Source: Ananas comosus (Eukaryota; Streptophyta; Magnoliopsida; Poales; Bromeliaceae). Taken from it: a stretch of 64,000 nucleotides of DNA. A program made the translations under genes and the position numbers. The notes beneath the pieces are model-generated. The model was not told the DNA's origin. It saw only the letters and a list, made by a program, of their open reading frames with translations, and did no database searches. Shown piece by piece: positions 23,275 to 36,353 of the stretch (position 1 is the stretch's first letter; the number at the start of each line of letters is the position of its first letter). Where the stretch lies: contig NC_033627.1 in the NCBI RefSeq assembly GCF_001540865.1, positions 3,160,071 through 3,224,070 of the forward strand, given 5' to 3'.

Positions 23275-26200
23275 ATGGCAAGGAATCCTGGTTCTGCAGA
23301 GTCAACAGGTTTGATTTTTTGAAAGATTTGTTCGAACTTACACATTCATCTTAACATGTATCTCTGTTATTGCAGAAAGTAGCAAAGGGAACTTTTGTTT
23401 AGGGTCCTTAAGAGCAACTTTAGGTTTTCGTGATAATTGAAAATGCCTGTGCTGCACTTATCAGAACAATCCTTCTATTTTGTACGAATGAAATATATAG
23501 CTTTCTTGTAACTTTTTAATTGTAATAGAGTAAAGCGTGAATTGTTTGTTTCTTGGCCTATGCACAGTAGTTAATACCTTCTATAGATGGTGCAAGCTAA
23601 CTGATACAATTGTATTTGGCTATGTATGTTGTAACTTGTAGCGACGTGCCAAGTTATGAAGATAGTACTAAGGTAAGACAAATATCAGAATCAGGAAGAC
23701 CAGTGTGAGAATTTAGAGATGTCAGATTTGTCCACAGTGAGTCTTTTGCATCAAAATTGTTCAAAGCTGCCTTTTCAATGCCATGCGTCATCAATTTTGC
23801 TCCAGTTGGATCCTGCTCAGGCCTTATGTTAGCTGACATTTTAGGTCTTAGCTTATGGCCTGTTAGTTGACATTTTTAGTCTTAACATATGACCTGTAGC
23901 AATGAAAAATCCGTCAAGATGATAGCGTAGTTTAGTTATTTTGTGGTATAGAAGTAACTAAGCTTTTCTTTCTTCTTTTTTTCCCCTGGAAATTCTTAGC
24001 CAGCTAGGGAAAAACTGAGCAAAGTAGGGCTTCAAGGTTTATACATGGCTTGGACTGACATTTGAATACATATTGCCAGCAATTACCAGTGATTGCCATC
24101 AGTTTTCCTAGAAGTAACTAACCATATTAAGTTTCTCTTCTGGATTTTTATCTCCTAGTAGAGCAAGCACTAAGATCAAGACTGTCTCAAAGAAGCCCAT
24201 TAATACTCGGTCCTAATTCCAGACGTGCACAAGTCATTGCTTTAAGAGTTAATAGGAAGAGAGTAACTTCTTCAAGAGGTCACTTGCAATTAAATATAGC
24301 ATCTGAACAGTGAACACAGAACAAAAGATTCTATTTTTGGTCATTTAGCAACTGCGTCAAGAGGATCGAAATTACTGGGATTGTTTGGCATTTTAGTTCA
24401 TTCTCAACTATGGTTCTGAAATAGGTCATTTCTTTCGTTAAATTGCGAATAGATATTGCTCTTAAGCCTCTTATGGAAAGAACTAAATCGTGTAGCCATC
24501 AATGTTCTTCCTTTTTTTCACCTTTTGCAAATGAGAGTGTTATACATTACTCAAATGGTGAAATCCATTCTCAAATGGATCCATCATCATTATCGCCTTC
24601 ATCATCATTCAAGCATCTTTGACATTACAAGGGATCAAGGAGAGCACAAGCCAATTTATAGAAGGCTTATAGAATATTAGGCGAATGCTGCATCTAGCTA
24701 GCAAGAGTGTGCGTTTCGATATTATCGGACCAGTTGGACTGTAATCTACTTCAATGATTAAGCTCATGCAACCTAGAAGTGACCCAGCAAAAGTTTCTCC
24801 TACTGAAGGCACAAATGAAGTGAAACTAGATTTCCTCCATTTTGTTTCTTTTCTTCAGAGAATTAAGTAACCTAACATACTGTATACTTCATGCAGAACA
24901 AAAATTCCTTTGCTATGGTTCACTGAAGATGAACCTCAAACATTAATACGAAACTTGAAGATAGCTCAAATGTGAATATCTGGGTGTTACTATCTCAATC
25001 TTGAGTAGACTTGTCTTGGTGAAAAAGTTGTCAGTACAACCTTGTACCACATATTCAGCGTAATAAGCTTGTAGGCTGATAACGACACTGATTATGATGT
25101 CACATCAATGTTATTTTTGGAATTTCGCAAAGAATAGCTGAAAAAAAAACTTTTTCACATGTCTCCATTGGGATATGAATAATGTTTGAAAACTCGGTTT
25201 GAGTCTACTTCCAAAATAATATGCTTCATCAGTAGCAGTTTTGTTGATTTCACATTAAGCCATTATGCTTTGGTGATTTTGTGTTGATAACATTGTAGAT
25301 GATTCGAAATACTAATCGAAAATTAGATAAACCTGTAAGATTTTAAATTCAAATGAGAAAACAATAAACTTCAGGTCTTCAACAATCCATGATTTTACAT
25401 TTATAACTTGTTATGGTGTATAAGTATGGTTTTTGTGTGATGTGGAGAATGACACATGAAAAGAGTACTTCGATCGTAATAAAATAAACAATATAGTTTT
25501 AAGTTGTTGGAAAATTTGATGAAAAGATCAAGGATTCAAGTGTTTGCTGGCATGGGCAGTGCCTACCATGCCATATGGCAAACAAGGTACAAATACGATA
25601 TAACCCTCGTAATGATCACCATGCCGATGGTACCATACCAATGACACTGCTCATTTTTTTTTGAAGTAGCAAGTACTTGTATCAATAGAGTACAAAAATT
25701 TGATAAAAAATAGATTAAGAGCAATATACCAGTGCCAAAGAAAATAAGTTTTCCACGCCAAAGTGTTGTCCGTATGCATGTATTGTCTCACGGCACATAT
25801 TGGTACTGCATGGAACTGTGTCATACTGTGCCTGCAAGTACTTGGCATGGCCTTGTGCCTCGACACTTAAAATCATTGGAAAAGGCTATTCCAAGTAGGA
25901 AATTGTGGATAGAAAACTAACTTCCTAAATAGAAATAACTTCAGTTGAATGAAAAGTTTCTGCAAGATCAAAGTTTTAGTGTAGATAGAGTATCCAAAGT
26001 TGGAAAAAAAATTGAAAATAGAAGTTTACCAGAGCTTTGGCTTCAATCACTTGGTTTTCAAAACTCTCCAAATTTGAAAGCAAGTAAAATGATTCGACTT
26101 TCTTTCGAAGAAAGCTTACAATGTGCGGATAAGAATGCCTCGTGATTGACTCGCCCATGAGCAATATAAAAGTGTGGTGTGACAATTTTGGAAAGAATTG

Positions 26201-29200
26201 ATTGGTCTCAACCAAAGATGACATGTGCTGACCATCATGTAGTGTGATGGCAGCAACCGATGTTCGCAGGGTTCCTTTTTGAACTTACATGGTTATTCCT
26301 TTTAATTGTGGCATGGAAAGTTAGTACTTCAAATATATTCCTATTTCTCCCTAATTATGTTGAAATTCCAAAATTGAATACTAGAGTTAATTCCAATTAG
26401 CGACATGAATGCTTCACTCTTCAGAAATATTTGATTTACAACTATTTTACATATCATGGCCTAGTTACATATGTGAATTTCCGTACAAAATATATGCGAA
26501 GAAGCATGATAATACAAAGATACTATACAACTTGAGAAATATTGCACTTTAACCATATGGCTCCAACAAAGTATTTTGGAGCAATTAGAATGCGTTAGGA
26601 GCATAAAAGACCCAAAAGCTTGTCCCAAAGGCTTGCCAGTGGAGTGGCTGCATTCAGGTGGCATGCAAGTACCTGCGTGCCACGTGTTGGCATAACGCGT
26701 ACTGCAGCATAACTACGCCGACTGTGACTTGGCAGAGTTTTCTGCCATGGCATGACAGTTCTTTGTTTAAACCAAAACTGGCAGTGAAATGCCTTGGTGT
26801 GACACGTTTCTATGCTATGGTGGACTGATTGGCATGGTCAGTTTTCGTGGTGCTCCAAATAAACTCATATTGAATTGACAATGATTATGTGGTTCGTGCC
26901 AATGGCTAATCTGCCAAGTGCAGGCACATACCATGCTAGTTTCTGATAGGCACTGGGAATGTGCAACGTCAACTTAATCCAAGGGCCATACTCCCACAAA
27001 TTACCAAAAATTTGCTGGTATTTCCCAAATATGTCTTGTCATTCCTTGTCATCTTCCTGTGTAGACATGGATGCTTCAACTATGGAAAAATGTGGCCTTC
27101 ATGACACTTCTTTGTACATATATTCTTGTTATCTTTTGATAATTATTCTAGCATTACTTCCTATCGATGCTAAAAAGTTGGGAACATGTAAACTTTTTGT
27201 GGGTACAAGCTCTTTAGATATGGCTTCATAGGATAGACATGTGCTTGATACTTGGATCTCAGAAGTCAGACTATCCAGATTTAAGATATTGGCAAAATTA
27301 AGTCTTTCTTTTCAAAGAATACATTCTAGTTATTATCGTATATGGAGCTTTTACTTGTTTCTCTCCTTATTTGGCAAAGAACTTTGTAGAGTTTTCTTGA
27401 GTAAAGTACTTTGATTATCATCTCCGCACTTACTGGATCAATTAATCCTGTTTTATAAATCTCCTTCCACTACTATCCCCAGAAAAAGCTGTGGCAGCAG
27501 TAGAAACAACTTAGACCTTGTTTTGGATCTTGCAATAGCATCGTTTTTCAACCAGTTAGCTCTATGTTGGCTTTGTCGACAATGGAGATTAGTTGTAATT
27601 AATTAAGCTATATTGTTGGTTATTTAGCATTAATCTTCATTTGCTATTACACTATCAACTTATATTAATTGTGCTGCTATGATTACTTTATTTATGAAGC
27701 TTTCTTACATCGTTAGATTTTGGTTTGCTTTGTCTTGCTCCTCTAGAGGTAACAAGATTTATTTTATTTTTAATTTTGTTTCTATTTTTAAAAACAGTGT
27801 AATGTTTGTCCTTTCTAATTTTATTCTCACTATTTTCTTCTGTTGAGAGAGAATAGTTATTTGTTATGCACATTTGTGTCGTTTACCTTTAGGTCCTTTA
27901 CCACCATTACCTCTTTCTTTGTTTGATTTTTCTTTCCTGATTATCTATTAATTGTATTCCCTACATTTGCCTTTTCTTTTTCTAGACTTGCTGTGGTGCT
28001 TTCTTAGATTTTGTGGACCAACTTTTCTTTCATGTAAATCTTCTCTTTATTTTGTAGAAACTCTGTTCATGTTGTAGTAGTTGTCTCTTCTTTTATCATG
28101 TTTCCTTTTGTTTCATTACCATCATAGCGTTCAACATGCTAATGGCTATTTCAGGTAAGAAGAGAGGTAGAGGAAAACTGCCAAAAAGTGAAGAAAAAAT
28201 TACAGATGATGCCAAAACGGAACATAAAACACCAACAGATTTAAAGGAAAATCATGCGAACAGAATAAAAAATGATGAAGAGCCTATAGTCTCCAAGAGG
28301 CCAAAGAGAGCTGCTGCATGTTCTAACTTCAAGGAGAAATCTCTCCGATTGTCCGAAAAGTCCACATTAATCAATACCAAGAAAAATCGTGTTGAGGATG
28401 AAGAAATAGTTGCTGTGGAATTAACCAAACTAGGCCCAGAAGATCCTCCACCCTGTAGGAAACTAATAGATTTCATCTTGCACGATGCTGACGGAAACCC
28501 ACAGCCGTTTGAGATGTCTGAAATCAATGATTTTTTCATTACTGCTTTGATTATGCCCATGGATGATAATTTGGAAAAAGAGAAAGAAAGAGGAGTGAAA
28601 TGTATAGGATTTGGACGAATTGAATCTTGGGCAATTTCTGGATATGATGAAGGTTCACCGGTTGTTTGGATTTCAACTGAAACTGCCGACTATGAATGTG
28701 TAAAACCAGCAAGCAGCTATAAGATTTTCTATGATCATTTTTTCGAGAAGGCGCGGGTTTGTATTGAAATTTATAGAAAATTAGCAAGATCGACTGGTGG
28801 CAATCCTGATATGAGCCTTGAAGAATTACTTGCTGGGGTTGTCCGTTCCATGAGTGGACATAAGAGTTCGAGTGGATCAATCAGTAAAGATTTTATCATC
28901 TCTCTTGGCGAGTTCATATATAACCAGCTAATTGGATTGGATGAGACATCAGGGAACAACGACGTGCCTTTAGCCACTATGCCGGCTCTTCTTGCTCTAA
29001 GAGATGAATGTAGAAATAGAATAGATTTCAACAAGTTTAATCCAAGTGTCTCAAATGGGAGTTTGAAGATCAAGGATGGAGAAAAGGAAGAGACAATTGA
29101 GGATGAAGATGCGAAATTGGCCAGACTGTTGCAAGAGGAAGAAGAGTGGAAGCTTATGAAGCAGCAGAGAAGCCGCCGTGGGTCAAATTCCCAAAAGAAT

Positions 29201-32200
29201 GTCTACATTAAGATTAGTGAAGCAGAGATTGCTAATGACTATCCTCTACCTGCATATTATAAACCCTCCGTTGAAGAAATGGATGAGTACATCTTTGACA
29301 GTGATAGTATCTATCCTGATCTTCCGAGAAGAGTTCTTAACAACTGGGCTCTGTATAATTCTGATTCGAGGCTTATTTCCTTAGAACTCATCCCAATGAA
29401 ACCCTGTGCAGAAATTGATGTGATGATCTTTGGTTCTGGTTGTATGAGAGAGGATGATGGCAGTGGGTTCTGTTTAGAGACTGACCTAGCTCAGTCTGGT
29501 TCAAGTTCATCCGATCAACTTGATGTTGGAGGCGTTCCAGTTTATCTAAGCTCAATCAAAGAGTGGATGATAGAGTTTGGGTCTTCAATGATTTTCGTTT
29601 CTGTTAGAACCGACGTGGCCTGGTAATATTTCTCTTTTATATTTCTCTCTTTTCAGTGCTACCCAAAAATATCCCTACGCAAGAAAAAAATGGAAAGAAA
29701 ACAACTGAGTAACATAGCTTAATTCTTATAGGGAACTCTGATCCAAGGTTATGGCACCTCTTTGCTTATGGCGATTGAGAATACTACCTCCTTTTTCTTT
29801 TTCTTTTTTTTTTTTGAGTTGATGCATATTTATCAGTTTTTTATATGAGCATGAAAGTCCAGATATGGCCAATGCATATATTAGTAGCCCTGCTAGTCCG
29901 CTTTGATACGCTTCATGCTTGACACTTTTGCATCTTAATATCTTTAGTTACATACAATGCTAGTATCGGGAAGAATTTTCTTAATCTGTAATGCTTAAAT
30001 ATTCTGCATATTCTTAATACTTATGCATACTAGCTCATTACAGGTACAGGCTAGAGAAACCCACAAAACAGTATGCTCCATGGTATGAACCAGTACTTAA
30101 AACTGCAAGGCTTGCTATAAGTATCATTACCCTGTTGAAAGAACAAAGCCGGGTTTCAAGGCTTTCTTTTGCTGATGTGGTTAAGAAAGTTTCAGAGTTT
30201 GACAAAGGACATCCGGCGTATATATCTTCAAATTTAGCCCTGGTTGAGAGATACATTGTTGTACATGGGCAAATTATTCTTCAGCAATTTGCTGAATATC
30301 CAGATGATACTATCCGCAAATCTGCCTTTGTCACTGGTCTGGCGGTCAAGATGGAGGAGCGACGGCACACAAAGCTGCTAATGAAGAAAAAAGTTTTGGT
30401 GCAGAAAGGGGCAAACTTAAACCCAAGTGCTTCAATGGGCCCTATATTATCAAAAAGAAAAGTGATGCGTGCTACCACCACAAAGCTGATCAATAGGATA
30501 TGGGGAGATTATTACTCAAATTATTTCCCAGAGGGTTCAAAAGAGGGTGGAGGGAATGAAGCAAAAGAAATTGAAGAGGAACAAGAAGAGAATGAGGAGG
30601 ATGAGGTTGAAGAGGATGAAATATCAGTTCAAGAGGAGAAGACTTTGAAGGTTCAGCCATCCTGTCAGACAAGAAAATCCAGATCCAATAACAAGGAAAT
30701 AAAGTGGGAGGAAGAACCAATCGGGAAAATGGTTTCGGGTGAAAATCTTTATAAATGTGCTATTGTTCATGGAGTTGAAATTGCTCTTGGCAGGGTGGTG
30801 ACTGTAGAAACCGATGAATCAGAAGAAGTGCCTATGCTACTAGTGGAGTTCATGTACGAAAAAAATGACGGCACGAAAATGGCTCATGGCAGGACAATGA
30901 AGAGAGGGTCACAGACTGTTCTTGGAAATGCAGCGAACGGGAGGGAGGTTTTCTTAACCAATGAATGCATGGACTTTGAATTAGGAGATGTAAAAGAATC
31001 TATAACTGTAAATATTCGATTGTTGCCCTGGGGGCACATGCATAGAAAGGAGAATACTATTGCGGACAAGATGGATAGAGCAAGAGCTGAAGAGAGAAAG
31101 AAGAAAGGATTGCCTACGGAATACTACTGTAAAAGTTTATACTGGCCTGAGAGAGGTGCTTTCTTTGCCCTTCCGTATGATAGTTTGGGTATTGGAAGTG
31201 GTGAATGCTACTCTTGCAAACAAAAAGAGCTGGGTAGGGATGAGTTTAAAGTAATCTCCAAGACTAGCTTTGTCTATAAAAAGATAGAGTACAGTCTTCA
31301 TGACTTTCTGTATGTTAGACCTCAATTTTTTGCTGATGAGGAGGAGGCCCGTGGCACGTTTAAGGCTGGCAGAAATGTGGGTCTAAGAGCCTATGTGGTG
31401 TGTCATTTGCTGGAGATTGAGGCTTCTGCGGGTTCTAAACAAGCTAGTCTGTCATCAACAAAGGTCAAAGTGAGGAGATTCTACAGGCCTGAAGATGTTT
31501 CAGCTGCAAAAGCTTACTCCTCTGATATTAGAGAAGTATGTGTTCTTTTTTCAGATATTCCTTTTTAAGATGTTTATATATTAATATACATGTGTTCTTT
31601 TTTTAGGTATTCCTTTATAAGATGTTTATATATTAATATACCGCTGCAAGATTATCTAATTACATGTATATACGTGCCAATCTGAGTATTCGTATTTGCT
31701 AATTTCTTACATAAATACCCTTGAACTTACAGAGGCATCCCTTTCAATTTTTTTTCCCCCAACTTACACCATGAATTAGATGGCTATCCAACTAAAGGTT
31801 TTTTTTAATTTTTTTTAAGAAACTACACATTAGAGGGTTACATAAGAGAATCCAGATATTACTGGGATACATATGTTAATACATAAAATAGATGATTATG
31901 CATGGACAAATTTGTGAGACATACATTTTCCAGTAAATGCGGATCTACTGCAAAAGGAAAGTTGTGTCTTCCATGTGATTATTCTTCCTTTTTAATGGCA
32001 TTGGACTGTATTTTATTAACTTTTTGGTGGAATCATCCAGGTGTATTACAGTGAAGACATAGTAACTGTGCCAGTGGCGATGATAGATGGGAAGTGTGAG
32101 ATTAGAAAGAAAAACAACCTTCCAACTTTGGAGCTCCCGTTGATTATGGATCATATATTCTTCTGTGAATATTCTTACAATCCTCAAACTGGATCTCTCA

Positions 32201-35200
32201 AGCAGGTACTTCCTGATTTATTTACCAAATTAACTGCATAGGTTCTTTAGTAAGTTTAGTCCTCTGATTGCCTGGAAAATATACTTGCAGTTGTCTGCCA
32301 ATATTAAACTCTCGTCTCCGACACAGAAGTTAGCTAACACTAATTCGAGAAAGAACAAGGGAAAGGGGGTTTGTGAAAGTGACAAAAATAATTCAGACAA
32401 ATGGACAGATGTACCACAAGAAAACCGATTGAAAACTCTCGATGTCTTTGCTGGTTGTGGAGGGCTATCAGAGGGTTTGCAGCAATCTGGTATGACCTTC
32501 ATCATGTGAAGCTTTGGCAGAATTTTACCTTTATATAAACCATTGTATGGCTCCTTGTTCTAATAATTAGATTTGTAGGTATCTCCTTTACAAAATGGGC
32601 GATTGAATATGAACAGCCAGCCGGAGAAGCTTTTGGTGAAAACCATCCAGAAACGTTGATGTTCGTAGATAATTGCAATGTGATTCTAAGGTCAGCTTCT
32701 CTCTCTCTCTCTCTCTCTCTCTCTGGTTTGTTAAGCTTTGTTACAAATTGTCCAATTTTTATTGGAAATTTTCATGATGATTTTGCTGACATTAGGTCGG
32801 ATGAATATTTGCTGAATTATTCTCTAGTTCATGAAGGTTGGCACAAAAATTACAATAAACTATCAATAATCTTGTGTTTTCAACTATTCATATTATTCAT
32901 CCAAGTCATAATTACTGATGGCCAAAAATGACTTATTCTTGTGTTTTTAACTTCTATATGTTCTGAAAATGAAAGGAGATAACACGACTATATAAAAAAG
33001 CTTTACATATATATGTTTCTAGTATTATATATCAATGCTCTAAATGGCGCATGGTGGGCACGTAGCGGTTAGGGGTCTTCACAAGGGATCACGGATAGCG
33101 GGCGAAAATGGCGGGCGCTATGTACCAATGGTAGACTTGAATTTTTAATACTATATATTACTAATTTATTACTAATGTACTACTCAATCCCATAGATAAA
33201 TATAAAGTAAGAAAACATAAGGTCTAAAATAACAACACTAAAAGGTTGTGGCATAATGAAGATCACAATAACTTAATTTCGACATAGCATCAAAAGAGTA
33301 ATTGAAAGAGTAAACATATTAGTATGCACTTGGCAAAGAAGAAGAGGAGGCGGTCATCGCTAGAGTACAATATTTAATCTTCAGAGGTGTTCGACCCTTT
33401 TATGAAAACCCTTTAGAAAGTTCTTGGGTTGGGGTTTTAAAACCCATTCAGAAAACAGGTTTTCAACCCATTAGCACAAAGCGGACATCTTTTAACCGCT
33501 ATATGGCATGCCTCCATGGCGGTCGACATTCACCATGGCAGCCCGCTTTGTGCCAAAACGCCATGGAGAGGCGCTATGCAAAAAGCATGGCGGCAAGCAC
33601 GAAAATTCGCCTTAGCGCCTGCCATGGCCGCTATTTAGTGCATTGTCATATATTTATGTTTCATTAACTCAAGTACTTTGATTTTTATTTATTTATTATT
33701 TTTTACCCAGTAAGACGAAACTTTTGCGGAATTCACAGCTTTCCCCAACTCTTATCTTCAATGCCAAACTTGTGATAATGTTACTGTGTTCTTGAATAAT
33801 GCTCCTGTAGAGCTATTATGGAGAAGTGTGGGGATGTTGATGACTGTATTTCAACTACTGAGGCTGCTGAACTAGCAGCTAAGCTCGACGAAGAAAAGAT
33901 TAAGAATCTGCCAGTGCCTGGTCAAGTAGAGTTTATCAATGGAGGACCTCCATGCCAGGTCCTTATTTACCTTTGTGTACACATACTGTTCTAGCATTTA
34001 GCTTATATGATCTTTTTGCTTACCTTTTAATCATCACATTTTTCATTTCAGGGATTTTCTGGGATGAACAGATTTAACCAAAGCACTTGGAGTAAAGTTC
34101 AATGTGAGATGATCTTGGCGTTCCTATCTTTTGCTGAATATTTCCGTCCCAAGTACTTTCTTTTGGAGAACGTTAGAACCTTTGTTTCTTTCAACAAAGG
34201 CCAGACGTTCCGACTAACTCTTGCTTCACTCTTGGAGATGGGATATCAGGTTTGAATCTTCTTCCTTGCAATTACACCATCTTTACTTCTTAATCACTTA
34301 ATACCGAATATTTTCAGTAAATTGCACCATTATGAGCCTGCTTGTGCTTGTTTAGGTTCGGTTTGGGATTCTAGAAGCTGGCGCTTATGGCGTTTCGCAG
34401 TCAAGGAAAAGAGCTTTCATCTGGGCAGCTGCTCCGGACGAAGCCCTTCCGGAATGGCCGGAGCCTATGCATGTCTTTTCTGCCCCTGAGCTCAAAATAT
34501 CGATGCCTGGTGATGTGCACTACGTTGCTGTTCGGAGCACCGCTGGAGGGGCTCCTTTTCGGTCTGTCACTGTAAGGGATACAATTGGTGATCTTCCCCC
34601 TGTAGAGAACGGAGCTTCTAAACCTACCATTGATGTAAAGTTTCTACCTTTGATTAGTTTCTACGTGAATGTCTCATATCTCATTCTCATTGTGCTAATC
34701 CTTTTTTTTTCTTTTGCTAAAATAGTATGGTAGCGAGCCAATCTCCTGGTTCCAGAAGCAAGTTAGAGGAAGAATGGTCTCCTTGAACGATCACATATCT
34801 AAAGAAATGAATGAACTTAACCTAATTCGGTGCCAACGCATTCCGAAGCGTCCGGGTGCCGATTGGCGTGACCTGCCAGATGAGAAAGTAAAACTCTGTC
34901 CTTTAACATCAATATCATGCCTACTGCTTTTTAAGTATTAAGTGTGTGTTTCTCCCCACTTTCGAACAACCTATCTACTCTTCTAACAGTGCTGAAAGTC
35001 AAAACTTTGTCAAAGCATAAGATCTATACATCTCTTTGTTGGATGTGAAGCCAAAATGAGCTTTTAGGCCTTCCAAGTATGAGCTTCTTGCTCTTAGTTG
35101 GATGTAAAGTTGAAATGAGCTTATAGGGCTTCAAAGTGTGAGCATCTAGCTCTTGGTTGGACGTGAAGCCGAAATGAGCTTCTAGGCCTTCAGAGTATGG

Positions 35201-36353
35201 GCTTCCACCTTCTAGCTTTTGTTATATCTAATCTACTAAACTGTGTCAAAGCTTTCTGTGCTATAGTTTTTGTTAGGCCCTATCTTTTGGAAATCTAAAA
35301 GCTTTTGTTGTGAGAAGTTAAAATGAATTTTTGGAACTCCAAAAGCTGTAGCTTAAATTTGAAGGCTCAGAGATTTTACTTCTACTATGGACTCTGACTC
35401 TGACTCTAAGCAATACTTCTGCTAAATCTCCATGCAGCCAGACTTTTCGGTTGAAATGTTTGATACCAAATTGAAATATCATTCATTGCAACTCTTTTCT
35501 ATGCAATGCAGGTAAAACTGTCCACAGGGCAAATGGTGGACCTGATACCATGGTGCTTGCCTAACACAGCTAAGAGGCACAACCAATGGAAGGGACTTTT
35601 CGGAAGGTTGGACTGGGAAGGTAACTTCCCTACTTCCATTACAGATCCCCAGCCCATGGGAAAGGTCGGCATGTGCTTCCACCCCGACCAAGATCGCATC
35701 CTCACTGTTCGCGAATGTGCTCGATCTCAAGTAAGCTCCCCTGCCTATTCCTGAACCAACTAATCCACAAAACCCTTAAAACTCTGTTATCCTTCAATTT
35801 GTCCTTAGTAATATTCTTATAATTATTTGTAGTTATCCTTGATGTTAAAAGAAGGTTGTTTAGCAAATAGAGCTGGTTGGTACTGTAGATTATGTTAGAT
35901 TATTTCAGAATATGCATGTAGCTACCAAAAACAATACAGTAGAACTCAGATGTTCTTGCAGCAAGTAGTCATCACTAACACATTTTTTGTGGTAATGGCA
36001 GAAATCTTATTCGATGTAGTAGTTTGTCTACACAACTCAGTAAGAAGATGCTAGCAACAGAAAAAGTTCATAGTAGCATAAATGTGGATATTTCGCATTC
36101 ATTACATGGCTTTCTGTGATAATTGATCATTTCCGTGGGAAGTAACCATTCCTGTGCAAAATTTTTGTAGCCTATTTGACATATTCTTTGGCATTAATTT
36201 GATGCTCCGCAGGGTTTCCCAGATAGCTACTGTTTCTTAGGCAACATTCAGAATAAACATAGGCAGATTGGGAATGCTGTGCCGCCTCCTCTCGCCTACG
36301 CGCTGGGGAGGAAACTGAAGGAAGTTATAGACGCGAAGCGTTCTTCAGCCTGA
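23275..36353 (+). CDS. MET1: CG-maintenance DNA (cytosine-5) methyltransferase, MET1/DNMT1 type
   Basis: Coding exons: 23275-23308, 28155-29622, 30044-31535, 32041-32205, 32291-32489, 32579-32690, 33811-33958, 34052-34249, 34356-34634, 34726-34887, 35512-35730, 36213-36353. They sum to 4617 nt, 1538 residues, matching the family (~1530). Order: short basic N-terminus (GKKRGRGK), two replication-foci domains (about 110-220 and 380-560), an acidic linker (about 665-690), two BAH domains (about 722-846 and 920-1050), then the catalytic domain. Visible motifs: [13 protein letters not shown] (~1103), IV GGPPCQGFSG with catalytic Cys1205, VI ENVR (1245-1248), [38 protein letters not shown] (1510). 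All key residues are present, so it should be active. Family role: copies CG methylation onto hemimethylated DNA after replication. The ATG at 23275 is chosen because its short exon joins in frame to the conserved TGKKR stretch. Unusual: a 4.8-kb first coding intron containing transposon sequence. Confidence 0.96.
25529..25878. mobile_element. hAT-type MITE in MET1 first coding intron
   Basis: The left end CAAGGATTCAAGTG and right end CACTTAAAATCATTG form an imperfect terminal inverted repeat. The flanking 8-mers are GAAAAGAT (25521-25528) and GAAAAGGC (25879-25886), 6 of 8 matching, as expected for an aged hAT target duplication. The interior is full of TGGCATGG/CCATGCC palindromic words. 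The termini match the better-preserved copy at 43759-44121. Confidence 0.65.
26630..26960. repeat. TGGCATG-rich repeat stretch in MET1 first coding intron
   Basis: A ~330-bp patch carries many GTGGCATG, TGCCATGG and TTGGCATGG words in both orientations, like the interior of the MITE at 25529-25878. No clear terminal repeats or duplication were found, so it is left as an undelimited relative or remnant. Confidence 0.4.
32699..32722. repeat. CT microsatellite in MET1 intron
   Basis: A pure CT run starts about nine bases after the donor that follows the exon ending at 32690. It lies within the intron and does not touch coding sequence. Confidence 0.9.
33033..33645. mobile_element. hAT-type MITE in MET1 catalytic-domain intron
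   Basis: 613 bp between exons ending 32690 and starting 33811. The left terminus CAATGCTCTAAATGGCG and right terminus CGCTATTTAGTGCATTG are inverted repeats. The flanking 8-mers TTATATAT (33025-33032) and TCATATAT (33646-33653) match at 7 of 8, fitting a hAT insertion. The subterminal regions are GC-rich with ATGGCGG/CCGCCATG words. No transposase is encoded. Confidence 0.75.
35039..35215. repeat. 59-bp minisatellite, three units, in MET1 intron
   Basis: TTGGATGTGAAGCC-like starts occur at 35039, 35098 and 35157, giving two equal steps of 59 bp. Units share GAAATGAGCTT, AGGCCTTC and AGTATG words with roughly 80-85% agreement by eye. It lies in the intron between exons ending 34887 and starting 35512. 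Confidence 0.8.

Noticed and set aside
28136..28154. In-frame ATG at 28136 as the MET1 start
   Set aside because: It lies in the intron just before a consensus acceptor; the exon at 23275-23308 joins in frame and supplies the expected N-terminus.
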